Below, in pieces: positions 31,075 to 40,306 of a DNA stretch of 64,000 nt (position 1 is the first letter of the stretch; every line of letters starts with the position of its first letter). The notes beneath the pieces were generated by a model. That model saw only the letters and a program-made list of their open reading frames with translations, did no database searches and had not been told where the DNA came from. The DNA lies in the NCBI RefSeq assembly GCF_014217785.1, contig NZ_CP048814.1:4216001-4280000 (forward strand), read 5' to 3'. A program made the position numbers and the translations under genes. Source of the DNA: Rhodococcus triatomae. Its GTDB lineage: Bacteria; Actinomycetota; Actinomycetes; Mycobacteriales; Mycobacteriaceae.

Positions 31075-31127
31075 ATGAAGCCACGATGAAGTATGAAGCT
31101 GCGATGAAGTATGAAGCTGCGATGAAG
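31075..31127 (+). promoter_or_regulatory. Six ATGAAG half-sites: likely response-regulator boxes
   Basis: ATGAAG occurs at 31075, 31086, 31093, 31104, 31111 and 31122. The spacing is 11, 7, 11, 7, 11, that is, three ATGAAG-N5-ATGAAG pairs with an 18-bp period. This direct-repeat layout is typical of OmpR/PhoB-family binding sites. It lies between the divergent lipoprotein operon and the response-regulator gene. A fourth pair lies before the PepSY gene at 59905. Confidence 0.8.
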
Positions 31128-31189
31128 CCTGGCATCGGAGGTGGCGGTCGTTGCGGCATGCTGTGAAGGGCGGGAAAGGGCGGTGAGTG

Positions 31190-31888
31190 ATGCGGATACT
31201 CGTGGTCGAGGACGAGCCACGGATGGCGCGGCTGTTGCGGCGCGCCTTGACCGAGGAAGGATATGCCGCCGATATCGCCCCCGACGGGGTCGCCGGGTTG
31301 GACGCCGCCACCGGCGGTGGCTATGACGCGATCGTGCTGGATGTGATGCTGCCGAAACTGGACGGGTTCACCGTCTGCCGCACGCTGCGTGCCCAGGGCG
31401 ATGACGTCCCGATTCTGATGCTCACCGCCCGTGGGCAGGTTCGTGACCGGGTGGCCGGGCTCGACGGCGGCGCCGACGACTACCTGACGAAACCGTTCCA
31501 TCTGGCGGAGTTCTTCGCGCGGCTGCGCGCGCTGCTGCGCCGCGGGCACCCCGAGCCCGCGGCGCCGCTGTGTGCCGGGGATCTGCGGCTGGATCCGGTG
31601 ACCCACCGGGTGTGGCGCGGCGAGACCGAAATCGAGGTGACCGCCAAGGAATTCGCGCTACTGGAAACCTTCCTGCGGCATCCGGGCGCGGTGTTCACCC
31701 GCCAGCAGCTGCTGGAACACTGCTGGGACTTCGCGTTCGAGTCCCGCTCGAATGTGGTCGAGGTGCACATCCGCGCCCTGCGCGACAAGATCGACCGCCG
31801 GTTCGGGGTCACCAGCCTCGAGACCCTGCGCGGGGTCGGATACCGCCTCAACCCGGTCACCGCGACCGGACAGCGGGAGCCGTCGTGA
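31190..31888 (+). CDS. OmpR/PhoB-family response regulator
   Basis: 232 residues. Receiver domain with acidic pocket VVEDEP, phosphoacceptor D51 (IVLDVMLPK), the switch Thr in LMLTARG and the Lys in YLTKPF. A winged-helix output domain follows (AKEFALLETFLRHPGAVFTR and NVVEVHIRALRDKI). ATG 31190 is preferred to the GTG one codon earlier. It overlaps the kinase gene by four bases. It probably regulates itself and the lipoproteins through the ATGAAG array. Confidence 0.95.
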   Translation: MRILVVEDEPRMARLLRRALTEEGYAADIAPDGVAGLDAATGGGYDAIVLDVMLPKLDGFTVCRTLRAQGDDVPILMLTARGQVRDRVAGLDGGADDYLTKPFHLAEFFARLRALLRRGHPEPAAPLCAGDLRLDPVTHRVWRGETEIEVTAKEFALLETFLRHPGAVFTRQQLLEHCWDFAFESRSNVVEVHIRALRDKIDRRFGVTSLETLRGVGYRLNPVTATGQREPS

Positions 31889-32973
31889 TCTCGCGGTGGC
31901 CCATCCGGATCCGGCTCACCGTCGCCTTCGGTGTGCTGATGGCGCTGGTGCTGTCGGGTATTGGTGTCGTCACCGTGCGCCAGGCCCGCGACGCCGCCGA
32001 CGAATCGGTCACCGACGGCCCCAGCCGCGCACTGATCGAGGCGATGATCACCGACCTGCGCGGCGAACTGCTCCTCGCGTTCCCGCTGATCTGGATTCTC
32101 GCCACCGCCGGTGCCTTTCTGCTGGCCACCGCCGCACTGCGCCCGGTCGAGCGGATGCGCGCCCGCGCCGCGCAGCTGCGCCCCGACGATCCGGACCCGT
32201 ACCTGCCGATTCCCGACAGCGACGACGAAATCGCGCGCCTGGGAACCACATTCAACGATCTCCTCGCGCGGCTGCACGACGCGCTCGACCGCGAGCGCCG
32301 CTTCGTCGCCGACGCCGGCCACGAACTGCGCACCCCGTTGAGCCTGCTCACCACCGAACTCGAACTCGCCCTGCGCGCACCCCGCGGCAATACCGAGCTC
32401 ATCGCCACGGTGCGCGCCGCGCTCGACGACACCAACCGGCTCTCCCGCCTGGCCCAGGACCTCCTGCTGCTGGCGCGCAGCAGCGACGACGACAGCTTCC
32501 TCACCGGCGATACCCACCAACTACACCCCCTCCTCGCAGCGATCACCGACCGCTACCCGGACCCGATCGGGCTGGACTGTCCGCCGCGGCTGTCGGTGCG
32601 CGTCGACCCCGACCGCTTCGAACGCGCGATCGGCAACCTGATCGACAATGCCCTCGACTACGGGCTTCCACCCATCCACCTCACGGCGGCACAGCACGAT
32701 TCGATGGTCACCATTACTGTCCGTGACCACGGGCCCGGCTTCCCACCCGAGTTCTTGCCCCACGCCTTGGACCGGTTCACCCGCGCCGACGCCGCCCGCA
32801 CCCGCGGCGGTAACGGGCTCGGGCTGTCGATCGTCGCGGCCATCGCCGCCCGCCACCACGGCCGTGTCCACGCCGCCAACCATCCCGACGGCGGCGCCGT
32901 CGTGACCGTGGAATTGCCCGCCGTTGCTGACCTCGCCATCGATGGCGACACCGTGGGCGGGAAGCGCCGCTAA
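31885..32973 (+). CDS. Sensor histidine kinase
   Basis: 362 residues. Two transmembrane helices (about 12-32 and 62-83) flank a very short extracytoplasmic loop of about 30 residues. A HAMP linker, dimerisation domain with H146 (DAGHELRTPLSLL) and HATPase domain (NLIDNALDYG, DHGPGF, GGNGLGLSIV) follow. The small sensor loop suggests it senses through the membrane or a partner, for example the PepSY protein. GTG 31885 overlaps the regulator stop. Confidence 0.95.
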   Translation: MISRWPIRIRLTVAFGVLMALVLSGIGVVTVRQARDAADESVTDGPSRALIEAMITDLRGELLLAFPLIWILATAGAFLLATAALRPVERMRARAAQLRPDDPDPYLPIPDSDDEIARLGTTFNDLLARLHDALDRERRFVADAGHELRTPLSLLTTELELALRAPRGNTELIATVRAALDDTNRLSRLAQDLLLLARSSDDDSFLTGDTHQLHPLLAAITDRYPDPIGLDCPPRLSVRVDPDRFERAIGNLIDNALDYGLPPIHLTAAQHDSMVTITVRDHGPGFPPEFLPHALDRFTRADAARTRGGNGLGLSIVAAIAARHHGRVHAANHPDGGAVVTVELPAVADLAIDGDTVGGKRR

Positions 32974-33743
32974 TTCATGCTCCGCAGCCGGTGCGCGTCG
33001 TCGAACAGCGCACGCTGGGCCAGCGCACCACTACTTGCGGCGGCGATGGTGGCGGCGGCGAGCAGCATGTACATCACCACGATCTGGTAGCGGATGGCCG
33101 TCAGCGGGTCCACTCCGGCGAGGATGAGTCCGGTCATCGCGCCGGGCAGGCTGATCAGGCCCACGACCTTGGTGGCGTCGATGGCCGGAATGAGCGCGGT
33201 GCGCAGCGCCGAGCGCCGGTACGGGGCGAACGCCTCCGAGGCGGGCAGGCCCAGGCACAGGCGGGCCTCGATACCGGGCCGGGCGCGGCGGGCGTCCTCG
33301 AGCATCCGGTGCAGGGCCAGGCCGGCGGCCTGCATGGCCCCGGCCACGATCATGCCGCCGACCGGCACCACCACGCGGGCCTGGGTCGAGATCACCCCGA
33401 GCAGCACCAGCACGGACAGGGTGGCCGCGGTGGCCGCGGCTACGCCGATCGTGGCGGCCCGGCGCGCATGCGGCAGGCCCGCACCGCGCCGCCCGGCTAC
33501 CTGCCCGGCGATGACGACCATGACCGCGACCCAGGCCAGCGCGCCCGGTAATCCGGTGTGCGCGAACACGATCAGCAGGATCGCACCGACCGCCGCCAGT
33601 TGGATCGCGGCCCGCGCGGTGGCGGCGAGCAGGTCGCGGGTCAACCGCAGCCGCTGCCGGTAGGCGATGGCGACCGCTACCGCGACCAGCGCCAGACTGG
33701 CCGCCACGCCACCCCAGCCGGGCAGCGACACCTCGGGGTTCAT
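32970..33743 (-). CDS. fetB: FetB-like permease (UPF0014), putative iron exporter
   Basis: 257-residue membrane protein of the UPF0014/FetB (YbbM) family, about seven helices. Conserved features include ATARAAIQLAAVG and LPGAMTGLILAGVDP with an RYQIVVMYML segment. In E. coli FetA-FetB exports iron and protects against peroxide. Its ATG overlaps the fetA stop by four bases, so it was made with FetA. Because fetA is split, the permease now probably lacks its ATPase and its native promoter. It is convergent with the kinase, with a 4-bp overlap. Confidence 0.88.
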   Translation of the reverse strand: MNPEVSLPGWGGVAASLALVAVAVAIAYRQRLRLTRDLLAATARAAIQLAAVGAILLIVFAHTGLPGALAWVAVMVVIAGQVAGRRGAGLPHARRAATIGVAAATAATLSVLVLLGVISTQARVVVPVGGMIVAGAMQAAGLALHRMLEDARRARPGIEARLCLGLPASEAFAPYRRSALRTALIPAIDATKVVGLISLPGAMTGLILAGVDPLTAIRYQIVVMYMLLAAATIAAASSGALAQRALFDDAHRLRSMN

Positions 33744-33982
33744 CGCGGCCCGTGGTGTCGGTCGAGCCCCCGGGTGTCGGGGGTCAGCTTCGCGTGCTCG
33801 AGCCGCCACACCGTGGTGGCGACCTGCGCGACGAACCCTTCGTCGTGGCTGACCAGCATCACCGTGCCCCCGGCGGCGGTGTGATCGCGAATCAACTCGC
33901 CCACCACGGCGGTGGTCGTGGGGTCCAGGGCGGAGGTCGGTTCGTCCAGCAGCAGCACCTGCGGTTCGACGGTCAATGCGCG
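33740..33982 (-). pseudogene. fetA: 3' part of fetA (ATPase) cut off by a 22.5-kb insertion
   Basis: Encodes the last 80 residues of an ABC ATPase: ALTVEPQVLLLDEPTSALDP (Walker B and D-loop) and VMLVSHDEGF (H-loop). The 5' part is at 56531-56953. Joining the two gives exactly 666 bases, an in-frame 221-residue FetA whose Leu-Ala-Arg / Ala-Leu-Thr junction is what the family shows after the signature motif. The minus-strand open frame upstream of the break is foreign. Confidence 0.92.
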
Positions 33983-34275
33983 ATCTTCGTGATCGCCGTC
34001 TTCTTCACGACCGACTTGAATCCCGCGGCCCTCGGCGCGGCTCTGGCAGGGCTGGTGGTCTTCCACCTGCTCCAGCGGTACCGGGTGCGCGGTTGGTGGT
34101 GGTACGTGCCGCTCGGGCTGGCGATCTGGGCGTTGACCTACCACGGCGGGGTGCACGCCACGGTGGCCGGTGTGGCGATGGGCCTGATCCTGCGCACCAC
34201 CAGCGATGCGGGTGCGGACTCCTCGCCCGGGGAGCGTACGGAGCACCTGCTGCGGCCGGTGAGGTTCCCCCGCTT
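33980..34275 (+). pseudogene. nhaA: Internal fragment of nhaA (Na+/H+ antiporter)
   Basis: About 98 codons matching the middle of NhaA: AIFVIAVFFTTDLNPAALG, then YHGGVHATVAGVAMGLIL and SPGERTEHLLRPV. Truncated at the 5' side by the fetA junction and at the 3' side by the IS3 element at 34288. No rest of nhaA is found beyond that IS. Confidence 0.85.
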
Positions 34276-34359
34276 CCTTGGAGGGCTTGATGTTCCCCCG
34301 GTTTTCCGGAGTTGGTTTGCTTGACTCTTGGTCACGAAGTCATCGAAGGAGACTTGTTC

Positions 34360-34659
34360 GTGCCAAGGCGTTATCCCGAAGAGTTCCGTCGCAAGGTCCT
34401 GGACCTGGTCGCCGCCGGCCGACCAGTCGCGCAGATAGCCGCGGACCTGGGCATCAGCGACCAGACGATCTATGTCTGGCGCAAACAAGAACTGATCGAC
34501 ACCGGCCAGATACCGGGCGCAACGAGCGCCGAGCAGTCCGAACTGATCGCAGCAAAGCGCCGCATCCGCGAGCTCGAGCACGAGGTCGCCATCCTGAAAA
34601 GGGCGCGTGAGCTGCTGAAAGGACAGGGCCATGGCCCAAAAGGCGTTACGCGGCCATAG
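34360..34659 (+). CDS. IS3-family OrfA
   Basis: 99-residue DNA-binding OrfA: HTH (AQIAADLGISDQTIYVWRKQ) followed by a leucine-zipper-like coil (KRRIRELEHEVAILKRAREL). GTG 34360 follows GAAGGAGAC. It would fuse to OrfB by frameshifting. The element is now inactive because orfB is broken. Confidence 0.9.
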   Translation: MPRRYPEEFRRKVLDLVAAGRPVAQIAADLGISDQTIYVWRKQELIDTGQIPGATSAEQSELIAAKRRIRELEHEVAILKRARELLKGQGHGPKGVTRP

Positions 34660-34667
34660 CCACGATC

Positions 34668-35205
34668 GCGAGCGAGGGATTGCCGGTGCAGGTCGCGTGC
34701 CGGCTGTTGGACGTCTCCGAGTCCGGTTTCTACCACTGGAAATCCCGCCCGCCCTCGCAACGAGCGATCCGCCACGCCTGGCTCACCGACCAGATCCGCG
34801 CGGTCCACGCCGCCTCCCGCGGCACCTACGGCGCCCCGCGGGTGCACGTCGAACTCACCCTCGGCCTCGGTATCGACGTCGGCTACAACCAGGTCGAACT
34901 ATTGATGGCACGCGCGGGAATCAAGGGCCTGCCCGGCGTCAAACGGGCCCGGCCACGGCATCAGACTCCGACCGCCGGTGACCTGGTCAACCGGGCATTC
35001 ACCCGGTCACAGCCGAACCAGCTGTGGGTCACCGACATCACCGAGCACTACACCCAGGAAGGAAAGGTCTACTGCGCGGTCGTGCTCGACACCCATTCAC
35101 GGCGGGTCGTCGGCTGGTCCATCGACTCAACCCAGACCGCGGCACTGGTCACCAACGCCCTCGGGATGGCGATATCGAACCGGTCGCCGGAGCCGGGCAC
35201 GATCA
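34668..35205 (+). pseudogene. IS3-family orfB, 5' part
   Basis: Encodes the N-terminal HTH_21 region and first half of the rve integrase core (PNQLWVTDITEHYTQEGKVY with the first catalytic Asp). Interrupted after GTI by the nested IS3 element. Reading continues at 36488 (IHSDHGVQ, carrying the second Asp) and again at 37962. Confidence 0.9.
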
Positions 35206-35246
35206 TGAGGGGCTGGAAAGTTCTCGGACAGCGAGATTTGGTTATC

Positions 35247-36127
35247 TCAAGCCGCCTGATTCTGCTGGAACCACGCGGACTCTACTTCGTTCGGCGTGTG
35301 GTAGTCAATTCCGGAGTGCAGACGAATCTGGTTGTACCGCAACTCGATATAGCGGGTGATATCCCTTCGAGCGTGTTCCCGGGTCGGGTATTGAGTGCGG
35401 TTCACGCGCTCATTCTTCAGGGTTCCATTGAAAGATTCCGCCCAGGCATTGTCATAGCAAGTTCCCGTGCGGCCTACCGATCGCACGATGCCGAGTTCTT
35501 GTGCCACTGAGGCGAATTCAGCGGAAAGGTACTGGCTGCCGCGGTCGCTGTGGAATATTGTTCCTTCGACCATGATGGGCAGGTTCCGGATGGCCATGCG
35601 CAGGGCGTCGGTCACCAATTCGGTGCGCATATGGTCCGCCATCGCGTACCCGATCACCTTCTTCGAATAGCAGTCGAGCACGGTGGCCAGATAAAGCCAC
35701 CCTTCCCAGGTACGGATATAGGTGATGTCACCGACGAGCTTGCGTCCCGGCGCGTCGGCGGTGAAGTCGCGTGCCACCAGGTCGGGCAGGTCGGCGGCGT
35801 CGCCGGCGATGGTGGTGACCGGTCGGAACGGCCGGGGCTGGCACGGCACCAACCCCAGCTCACGCATGATTTTCCGAACGGTGTCCGGATCGACCTGGGT
35901 TCCCCACCGGGCGAGCTGGGCGTGGACGCGGCGGTAACCGTAGGTGCTGTCGGAATGATCGAAGCAGAACCGGACTTCTGCTTCGAGGATTTCCCGCCAC
36001 CGCGCGGTGGCCGAGGGTTTCCGGCTTCGCCAGTCATAGAATCCTGAGCGGGAAACTCCTGCCCACCGGCACATATCGACCACAGCGTAATTGCCTTCTT
36101 CGGACGCGATGAACGCGTACTTGACCG
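35247..36127 (-). CDS. IS3-family OrfB (nested element)
   Basis: Integrase-core transposase. D (LVGDITYIRTWEGWLYLATV), D (FHSDRGSQYLS) and E (NAWAESFNGTLKNE) are present. The frame is open upstream into orfA (to 36320), as expected for a product made by -1 frameshifting from orfA. It probably has no independent start. Confidence 0.9.
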
Positions 36128-36427
36128 TTACCGGTGCTTCTTCGCGAAGAAGGCCACCGATTTTCCCAGGAAGCGGTTCTCGTCCTCCAGTTCCCGGACC
36201 CGCCGCTCCAATTCCTTCAAGCGGGCACGTTCCGGCAAAGACAACCCGGTATCCGCTGCCGAGTTCGTGCGCTGGAGCTGTTTCACCCAGTTCCGGATCG
36301 TCTGATCGGTTACCCCGCAATCGCGCGCGACATCGGCGATCGGCCGAGACTTCTCGAACACCTCACGTGCCGCCGTTTCCCGGAACTCCGGGCTGAACTG
36401 ACGCGACTTCTTCTGTGCCACAAACAA
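36128..36427 (-). CDS. IS3-family OrfA (nested element)
   Basis: 99 residues. HTH (ADVARDCGVTDQTIRNWVKQ) and a coiled coil (ERRVRELEDENRFLGKS). Precedes orfB on the minus strand with overlapping frames, the classic IS3 arrangement. Confidence 0.9.
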   Translation of the reverse strand: MFVAQKKSRQFSPEFRETAAREVFEKSRPIADVARDCGVTDQTIRNWVKQLQRTNSAADTGLSLPERARLKELERRVRELEDENRFLGKSVAFFAKKHR

Positions 36428-36513
36428 CTCCGTTCAGTCACCCAAATCTTACTTTGGGTCGCTGTCCGAGAAAGTTCCGGCACCTCATCATTCATTCCGA
36501 CCACGGCGTTCAA

Positions 36514-37961
36514 GGCGGATTCAACTGGTCGTTGCAACACTACTGTTGCAGCGATTGTAGATGCTCGGTCATTGCTTCGGCCGGTGTTCGCCATCCGAGG
36601 ACTTTTCTGGGGCGGTTGTTGAGCGTGTGGGCGACCGCCGAGAGCTCGTCAGGGCTCCATCTGGAGAGATCAGTTCCCTTTGGAAAGTACTGCCTGAGAA
36701 GCCCGTTCGTGTTCTCGTTCGTTCCTCGCTGCCATGGGCTATGAGGGTCGGCGAAGTACACAGGAATCTCTGTCTCACTGGTGAATACCGCGTGCCCTGA
36801 CATCTCCTTGCCACGGTCCCATGTCAGCGATTTCAACAACGACAGTGGAACCGGTTTCATCGCAGCCGACAGCGCCTTATTCATCGATTCGGCTCCGTAT
36901 CCGCTCAATGCCGGACCATTCTTAACCGGCGCGGCTGCACCCCAGCCCTGTTCGCGTGGCAAGTGGACGAGGACCGCATACCGTGTCGACCGTTCGACAA
37001 CAGTGCCGATCGCAGAGCGGGCCGTGCCGATGATGAGGTCGCCTTCCCAGTGGCCGGGCACCGACCGGTCATCAGCCTCAGGTGGTCGTTTGCTCAGCAA
37101 CGTGTGTGCACTCACGTGCGCCCAGGCGACACGTTTGGACCGCGCTCGGGGCATCCGCAACGATCGCCCAGTACGCAAGCACAAAATCAACTCCCGCTCG
37201 AGCGCGCCGCGACCTTCGATATATAACGCCTGGTAGATCGCTTCATGGCTGATACGCATCGACGGGTCGTCAGGGTAGTCGATCTCCAGGCGTTTGGAGA
37301 TCTGCTGCGGGCTCCACGCCTGCACCCAGCGACGATCACCGCGGTGCGGCTTGTTCCGTCCGGTCCAGGCGCCGGTTCGAGGGCCGGCCACAGCGACCCC
37401 GTCAGAGCTTGTGATCTGCCCGGCCAAGCGCTGCTGGACATAGTCGCGCAGGCGGGGGTTCGTCGCCAGCTTGGCTGCCTTCGGGCGCCGGGCGAACAAC
37501 TCCGCTTTCCACTGGGCAACCGACGCCCGGTAATCGAGCTTGCCACCCCTGGTCGCGGCATTACGCCGCAGTTCCCGCGAAATCGTCGAAGGGCTACGAC
37601 CCAGCACTGCAGCGATTTGCCGGACACCCTTGCCCTGGGCCCGCAGCAACGCGATCTCTTCCCGCTCGGCGAACGACAGGAACCTGCCCGACGGAGTGCT
37701 CCACGAATACGGCGACATCCCGCCAGCATCACGGAACCATCGCGTCCCCGCGACCGGTGAGACACCCACCGCCACAGCACATTCCGTGGGAAGATCACCT
37801 CGGGCGATCTCGTCCCAGAACGCACGCTCGACCACTCGCTGATGCCCGGGATGACCCGGTGACCGCATCGGAGCTCGCCCTGTAACCTCCCGAACCCAAT
37901 CTGACGGTCTTCCCACAACACCCTCCTGACCTCGGATGTTGCTTCCATCGGTTGAACCTGC
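36514..37961 (-). mobile_element. IS30-family element nested in the first IS3 element
   Basis: About 1448 bp. Imperfect inverted ends of some 25 bp (GCGGATTCAACTGG and, inverted, GCAGGTTCAACCGA) and a 4-bp target duplication TCAA (36510-36513 and 37962-37965). Removal rejoins host orfB as GVQ-FTSW in frame. Confidence 0.9.
36540..37916 (-). CDS. IS30-family transposase
   Basis: 458 residues. Two N-terminal HTH regions (second: GVRQIAAVLGRSPSTISREL) and an rve-type catalytic core with GHWEGDLIIG (first Asp), TWDRGKEMSGH (second Asp) and the Glu in NENTNGLLRQYFPKG. Intact. It is longer than the classic IS30 protein because of an N-terminal extension. Confidence 0.93.
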   Translation of the reverse strand: MGRPSDWVREVTGRAPMRSPGHPGHQRVVERAFWDEIARGDLPTECAVAVGVSPVAGTRWFRDAGGMSPYSWSTPSGRFLSFAEREEIALLRAQGKGVRQIAAVLGRSPSTISRELRRNAATRGGKLDYRASVAQWKAELFARRPKAAKLATNPRLRDYVQQRLAGQITSSDGVAVAGPRTGAWTGRNKPHRGDRRWVQAWSPQQISKRLEIDYPDDPSMRISHEAIYQALYIEGRGALERELILCLRTGRSLRMPRARSKRVAWAHVSAHTLLSKRPPEADDRSVPGHWEGDLIIGTARSAIGTVVERSTRYAVLVHLPREQGWGAAAPVKNGPALSGYGAESMNKALSAAMKPVPLSLLKSLTWDRGKEMSGHAVFTSETEIPVYFADPHSPWQRGTNENTNGLLRQYFPKGTDLSRWSPDELSAVAHTLNNRPRKVLGWRTPAEAMTEHLQSLQQ

Positions 37962-38250
37962 TCAATTCACTTCCTGGGCCTTCACCGACCGCGCCCGCAA
38001 GTCCGGGCTGGTGCCATCGATGGGGTCGATCGGCGACTGCTACGACAACGCCGTCATCGAATCATTCTGGGGCAGAATGCAAACCGAACTACTCAACCGG
38101 AAACGCTGGCGAACCCGGATCGAGCTGGCGAACGCGATTTTCGAGTACCTCGAGATCTTCCACAACCGTCAGCGGCGCCACTCGGCCCTCGGTATGCGGA
38201 CTCCGATCGAATACGAGATGATGCAACCACCTGTCCAACCCGTGGCCTGA
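37962..38250 (+). pseudogene. IS3-family orfB, 3' part
   Basis: Last 95 codons of the interrupted orfB: DCYDNAVIESFWGRMQTELL with the catalytic Glu, and the family C-terminus HNRQRRHSALGMRTP. Ends at TGA 38250. Confidence 0.9.
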
Positions 38251-38308
38251 AGTCCAGTATCCCGACTCCACGAAACCGGGGGAACATCATACCCTTGCCG
38301 ATGAGAAG

Positions 38309-38535
38309 TCAGCCGACGTAAGTGTGGCCGCTGACGATGCGGTGAAGAGTGGTGTGGACGACACTGTATTCCTCGGCGGGGTCGGTCAGGCTCGCGTCGT
38401 CGCCGGGGTCGTGGTAGCGGTGGTCCAGATCGTCGTCTTGCGTGCTGTCGGAGACAGTTTCGGCTGTATTCCTTTGAGTCGGCTTTTCGCGCGGGCTTTG
38501 GCTATGCCCTCGCGGGTGATCGCGGTGATTCCGGA
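38309..38535 (-). pseudogene. C-terminal remnant of a serine resolvase
   Basis: One frame reads TREGIAKARAKSRLKGIQPK, the resolvase helix E/linker region. A second frame completes the HTH as PAEEYSVVHTTLHRIV and a stop. The frameshift lies near 38430. The catalytic domain is missing. It is a scar of another transposon next to the IS3 element. Confidence 0.75.
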
Positions 38536-38545
38536 GACGGTGGGG

Positions 38546-39127
38546 TCATTGCGTGGTCGGATGATTCAGTTGTTGCCATTCCGCTGCCCAGGCGGTTCTT
38601 CGGCGGTGGTCGCCAAGCAGTCGTCCGCACCAGATCAGCAGTGTTGCCGTGAACCAGGTTCCGCAAAGGACCGCTATGCCGGCTCCGAGGCCGTCGAGGA
38701 CTGCGTCGCTGGTTTGCCGGGGCGGGTCGACCGGGGTGCCGTCAGCGCCGATCCACACCGTAACCTGCTGGCCGCGTTCGGCGGTGTGCGGCACGGGAGC
38801 GATGAGGGTGTTGTCCTGCCCGTCCTGGTACCACCGGACTGTGGCCTGGAATCGCCGCTCGGATTTCAGGTGGACCGGATCGTCGGCGATCGTCACGGAG
38901 GCCAGAATCTTCGTCGCGTTGTCCGTCAGGATCCGGGTTCGCATACCGCTGTAGGCCGCGGTCCCCACGGCTCCGGCGATCGGCACCGCAATGATGCTGG
39001 CAAGCAGTAACAGGGCTACCGCGAGAGTCTCGAATCGCATGTGCGCATGCATCAGAGGGTTGGTGTTCCACGGCCGCATCCGCCAGATCCGGATCGGCGC
39101 CGAAGGGTGGCCAGACATCTCGCTCAC
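38546..39127 (-). CDS. Rv1733c-like membrane protein
   Basis: 193 residues with two transmembrane helices (LAVALLLLASIIAVPIAGAV at about 35-54 and GLGAGIAVLCGTWFTATLLI near 155) enclosing an extracytoplasmic domain with VTVWIGADGTPVDPP. This is the layout and motif set of the mycobacterial Rv1733c family, a DosR-regulon antigen in M. tuberculosis. Function unknown. Confidence 0.8.
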   Translation of the reverse strand: MSEMSGHPSAPIRIWRMRPWNTNPLMHAHMRFETLAVALLLLASIIAVPIAGAVGTAAYSGMRTRILTDNATKILASVTIADDPVHLKSERRFQATVRWYQDGQDNTLIAPVPHTAERGQQVTVWIGADGTPVDPPRQTSDAVLDGLGAGIAVLCGTWFTATLLIWCGRLLGDHRRRTAWAAEWQQLNHPTTQ

Positions 39128-39246
39128 CCACTTTCGGCGAACTGACTGTCCTCACGCGAGCACGATCGTTGTCCTCGGAGTATCCCACAGCGGATAGTTC
39201 GAACCGCGAATACGTCTCCGGTGACATCCGTGCAGGAGGTGGTCGC

Positions 39247-40227
39247 TCAGTCCGGCTTCTCGGTGGCGCCCAGGGAGTCCGGCTGTGCGGGCTGCTCGGG
39301 CAGTGGTCGGCGGATGCTGAGGACCACCGAAACCGTCAGCACGACGACGATTACGGCCAGGCTGACCGGTGACGGGACCTCCGGCACCGCGGTGCTGATC
39401 GTCTTGTGGGCGGCTTGGAGCATGAGCTTGACGCCGATGAACGCGAGAATGATCGCCAGACCGGTCGACAGGTAGTGGAAGCGCTCGAGCATTCCGGAGA
39501 GCAGGAAGTACAGGGCGCGCAATCCGAGAATGGCGAAAGCGACGCTGGAGTACACGATCAGTGGTTCGCTACTCACCGCCAGCACCGCGGGCACGCTGTC
39601 GACGGCGAAGACGATATCGGCCGCCTCGATAGCGGCGACGACGATCAGCAGGGGTGTGGCGACCCATTTGCCGGCCGACCGGACGAAGAAGTGCGTGCCG
39701 GAGTATTCCTCCTGGACCGGGATGAACTTGCGTACCAGCCGTACCGCGGTGCTCTTGCCGGGATCGTAGGTCTCCTCGTCGTCCTTGAGAAGTTTGTAGG
39801 CGCTGTAGAGCAGGATCGCGGCGAAGGCGAACAGGACTACGGTGAACCGCTGCACCACGGCGATGCCGAGGAGCAGGAATATCGCGCGGAAGACCAGCGC
39901 GCCCAGCACGCCGAGGAACAGCACCCGGTGTTGGTATTCGCGGGGCACGTTGAAGTACCCGAAGATCAGGGCGAAGACGAAGAGATTGTCCACCGACAGG
40001 CTCTTCTCGAGCAGCCAGGCGGTGGTGAATTCCACCGAGGCGGTCGGGCCGACCGCGACCGCGACGAGCACTGCGAAGAGCAGCGACAGGCCGACCCAGA
40101 ACACACTCCAGCGGAGCGCTTCCCTGAAGCCGATCACGTGCGGGCCGCGATGCAGCACGAGATCGACGACGAGGCTGGCGGTCAAGATCGCGCCGAACAC
40201 CGCCCACAGCCAGGTGGGGACATCCAT
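39247..40227 (-). CDS. TerC/Alx-family membrane protein
   Basis: 326 residues, about nine transmembrane helices. TerC-family motifs are SVDNLFVFALIFGYFNVP and IEAADIVFAVDSVPAVLAVS, whose acidic residues in the membrane are thought to bind metal. Alx/TerC proteins export Mn2+ or metallate exported enzymes; old data link TerC to tellurite resistance. ATG 40227 gives MDVPTWLWAVFG. No other ter genes are present, so a Mn2+/Ca2+-type role is more likely than tellurite resistance. Confidence 0.92.
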   Translation of the reverse strand: MDVPTWLWAVFGAILTASLVVDLVLHRGPHVIGFREALRWSVFWVGLSLLFAVLVAVAVGPTASVEFTTAWLLEKSLSVDNLFVFALIFGYFNVPREYQHRVLFLGVLGALVFRAIFLLLGIAVVQRFTVVLFAFAAILLYSAYKLLKDDEETYDPGKSTAVRLVRKFIPVQEEYSGTHFFVRSAGKWVATPLLIVVAAIEAADIVFAVDSVPAVLAVSSEPLIVYSSVAFAILGLRALYFLLSGMLERFHYLSTGLAIILAFIGVKLMLQAAHKTISTAVPEVPSPVSLAVIVVVLTVSVVLSIRRPLPEQPAQPDSLGATEKPD

Positions 40228-40306
40228 AATCTGTTTCCTCGGTTCGTATCGATGGTGCGTGAGTTGCACTGCGCCTTGGGGCGGCGAGTGCGGGGCTCGA
40301 TGAGCG

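Larger units (their letters stand above)
35206..36487 (-). mobile_element. IS3-family element nested in the first IS3 element
   Basis: 1282 bp with 29-bp imperfect inverted repeats (TGAGG...CTCGGACAGCGA) and a perfect 3-bp target duplication TCA (35203-35205 and 36488-36490). Removing it rejoins the host orfB in frame. Its own orfA and orfB appear intact. Confidence 0.93.
34288..38289 (+). mobile_element. IS3-family element interrupted by two further IS elements
   Basis: Ends share TGATGTTCCCCCGGTTT as an inverted repeat (34288 onward and its complement up to 38289). Without the two nested elements and their duplications it is about 1265 bp, normal for the family. The flanks (GCT, TAC) show no matching target duplication, so the neighbourhood has rearranged since insertion. 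Confidence 0.88.

Noticed and set aside
33752-34324. Complete membrane-protein gene on the plus strand
   Set aside because: The first 77 codons are antisense to fetA and the last ten are IS3 end; only the middle is nhaA.
38324-39010. Plus-strand gene opposite the Rv1733c-like gene
   Set aside because: The minus strand shows clear family features and helices; the plus frame does not.
39247-40227. Tellurite resistance operon
   Set aside because: Only a TerC/Alx-type gene is present; terB, terD and terE are absent.
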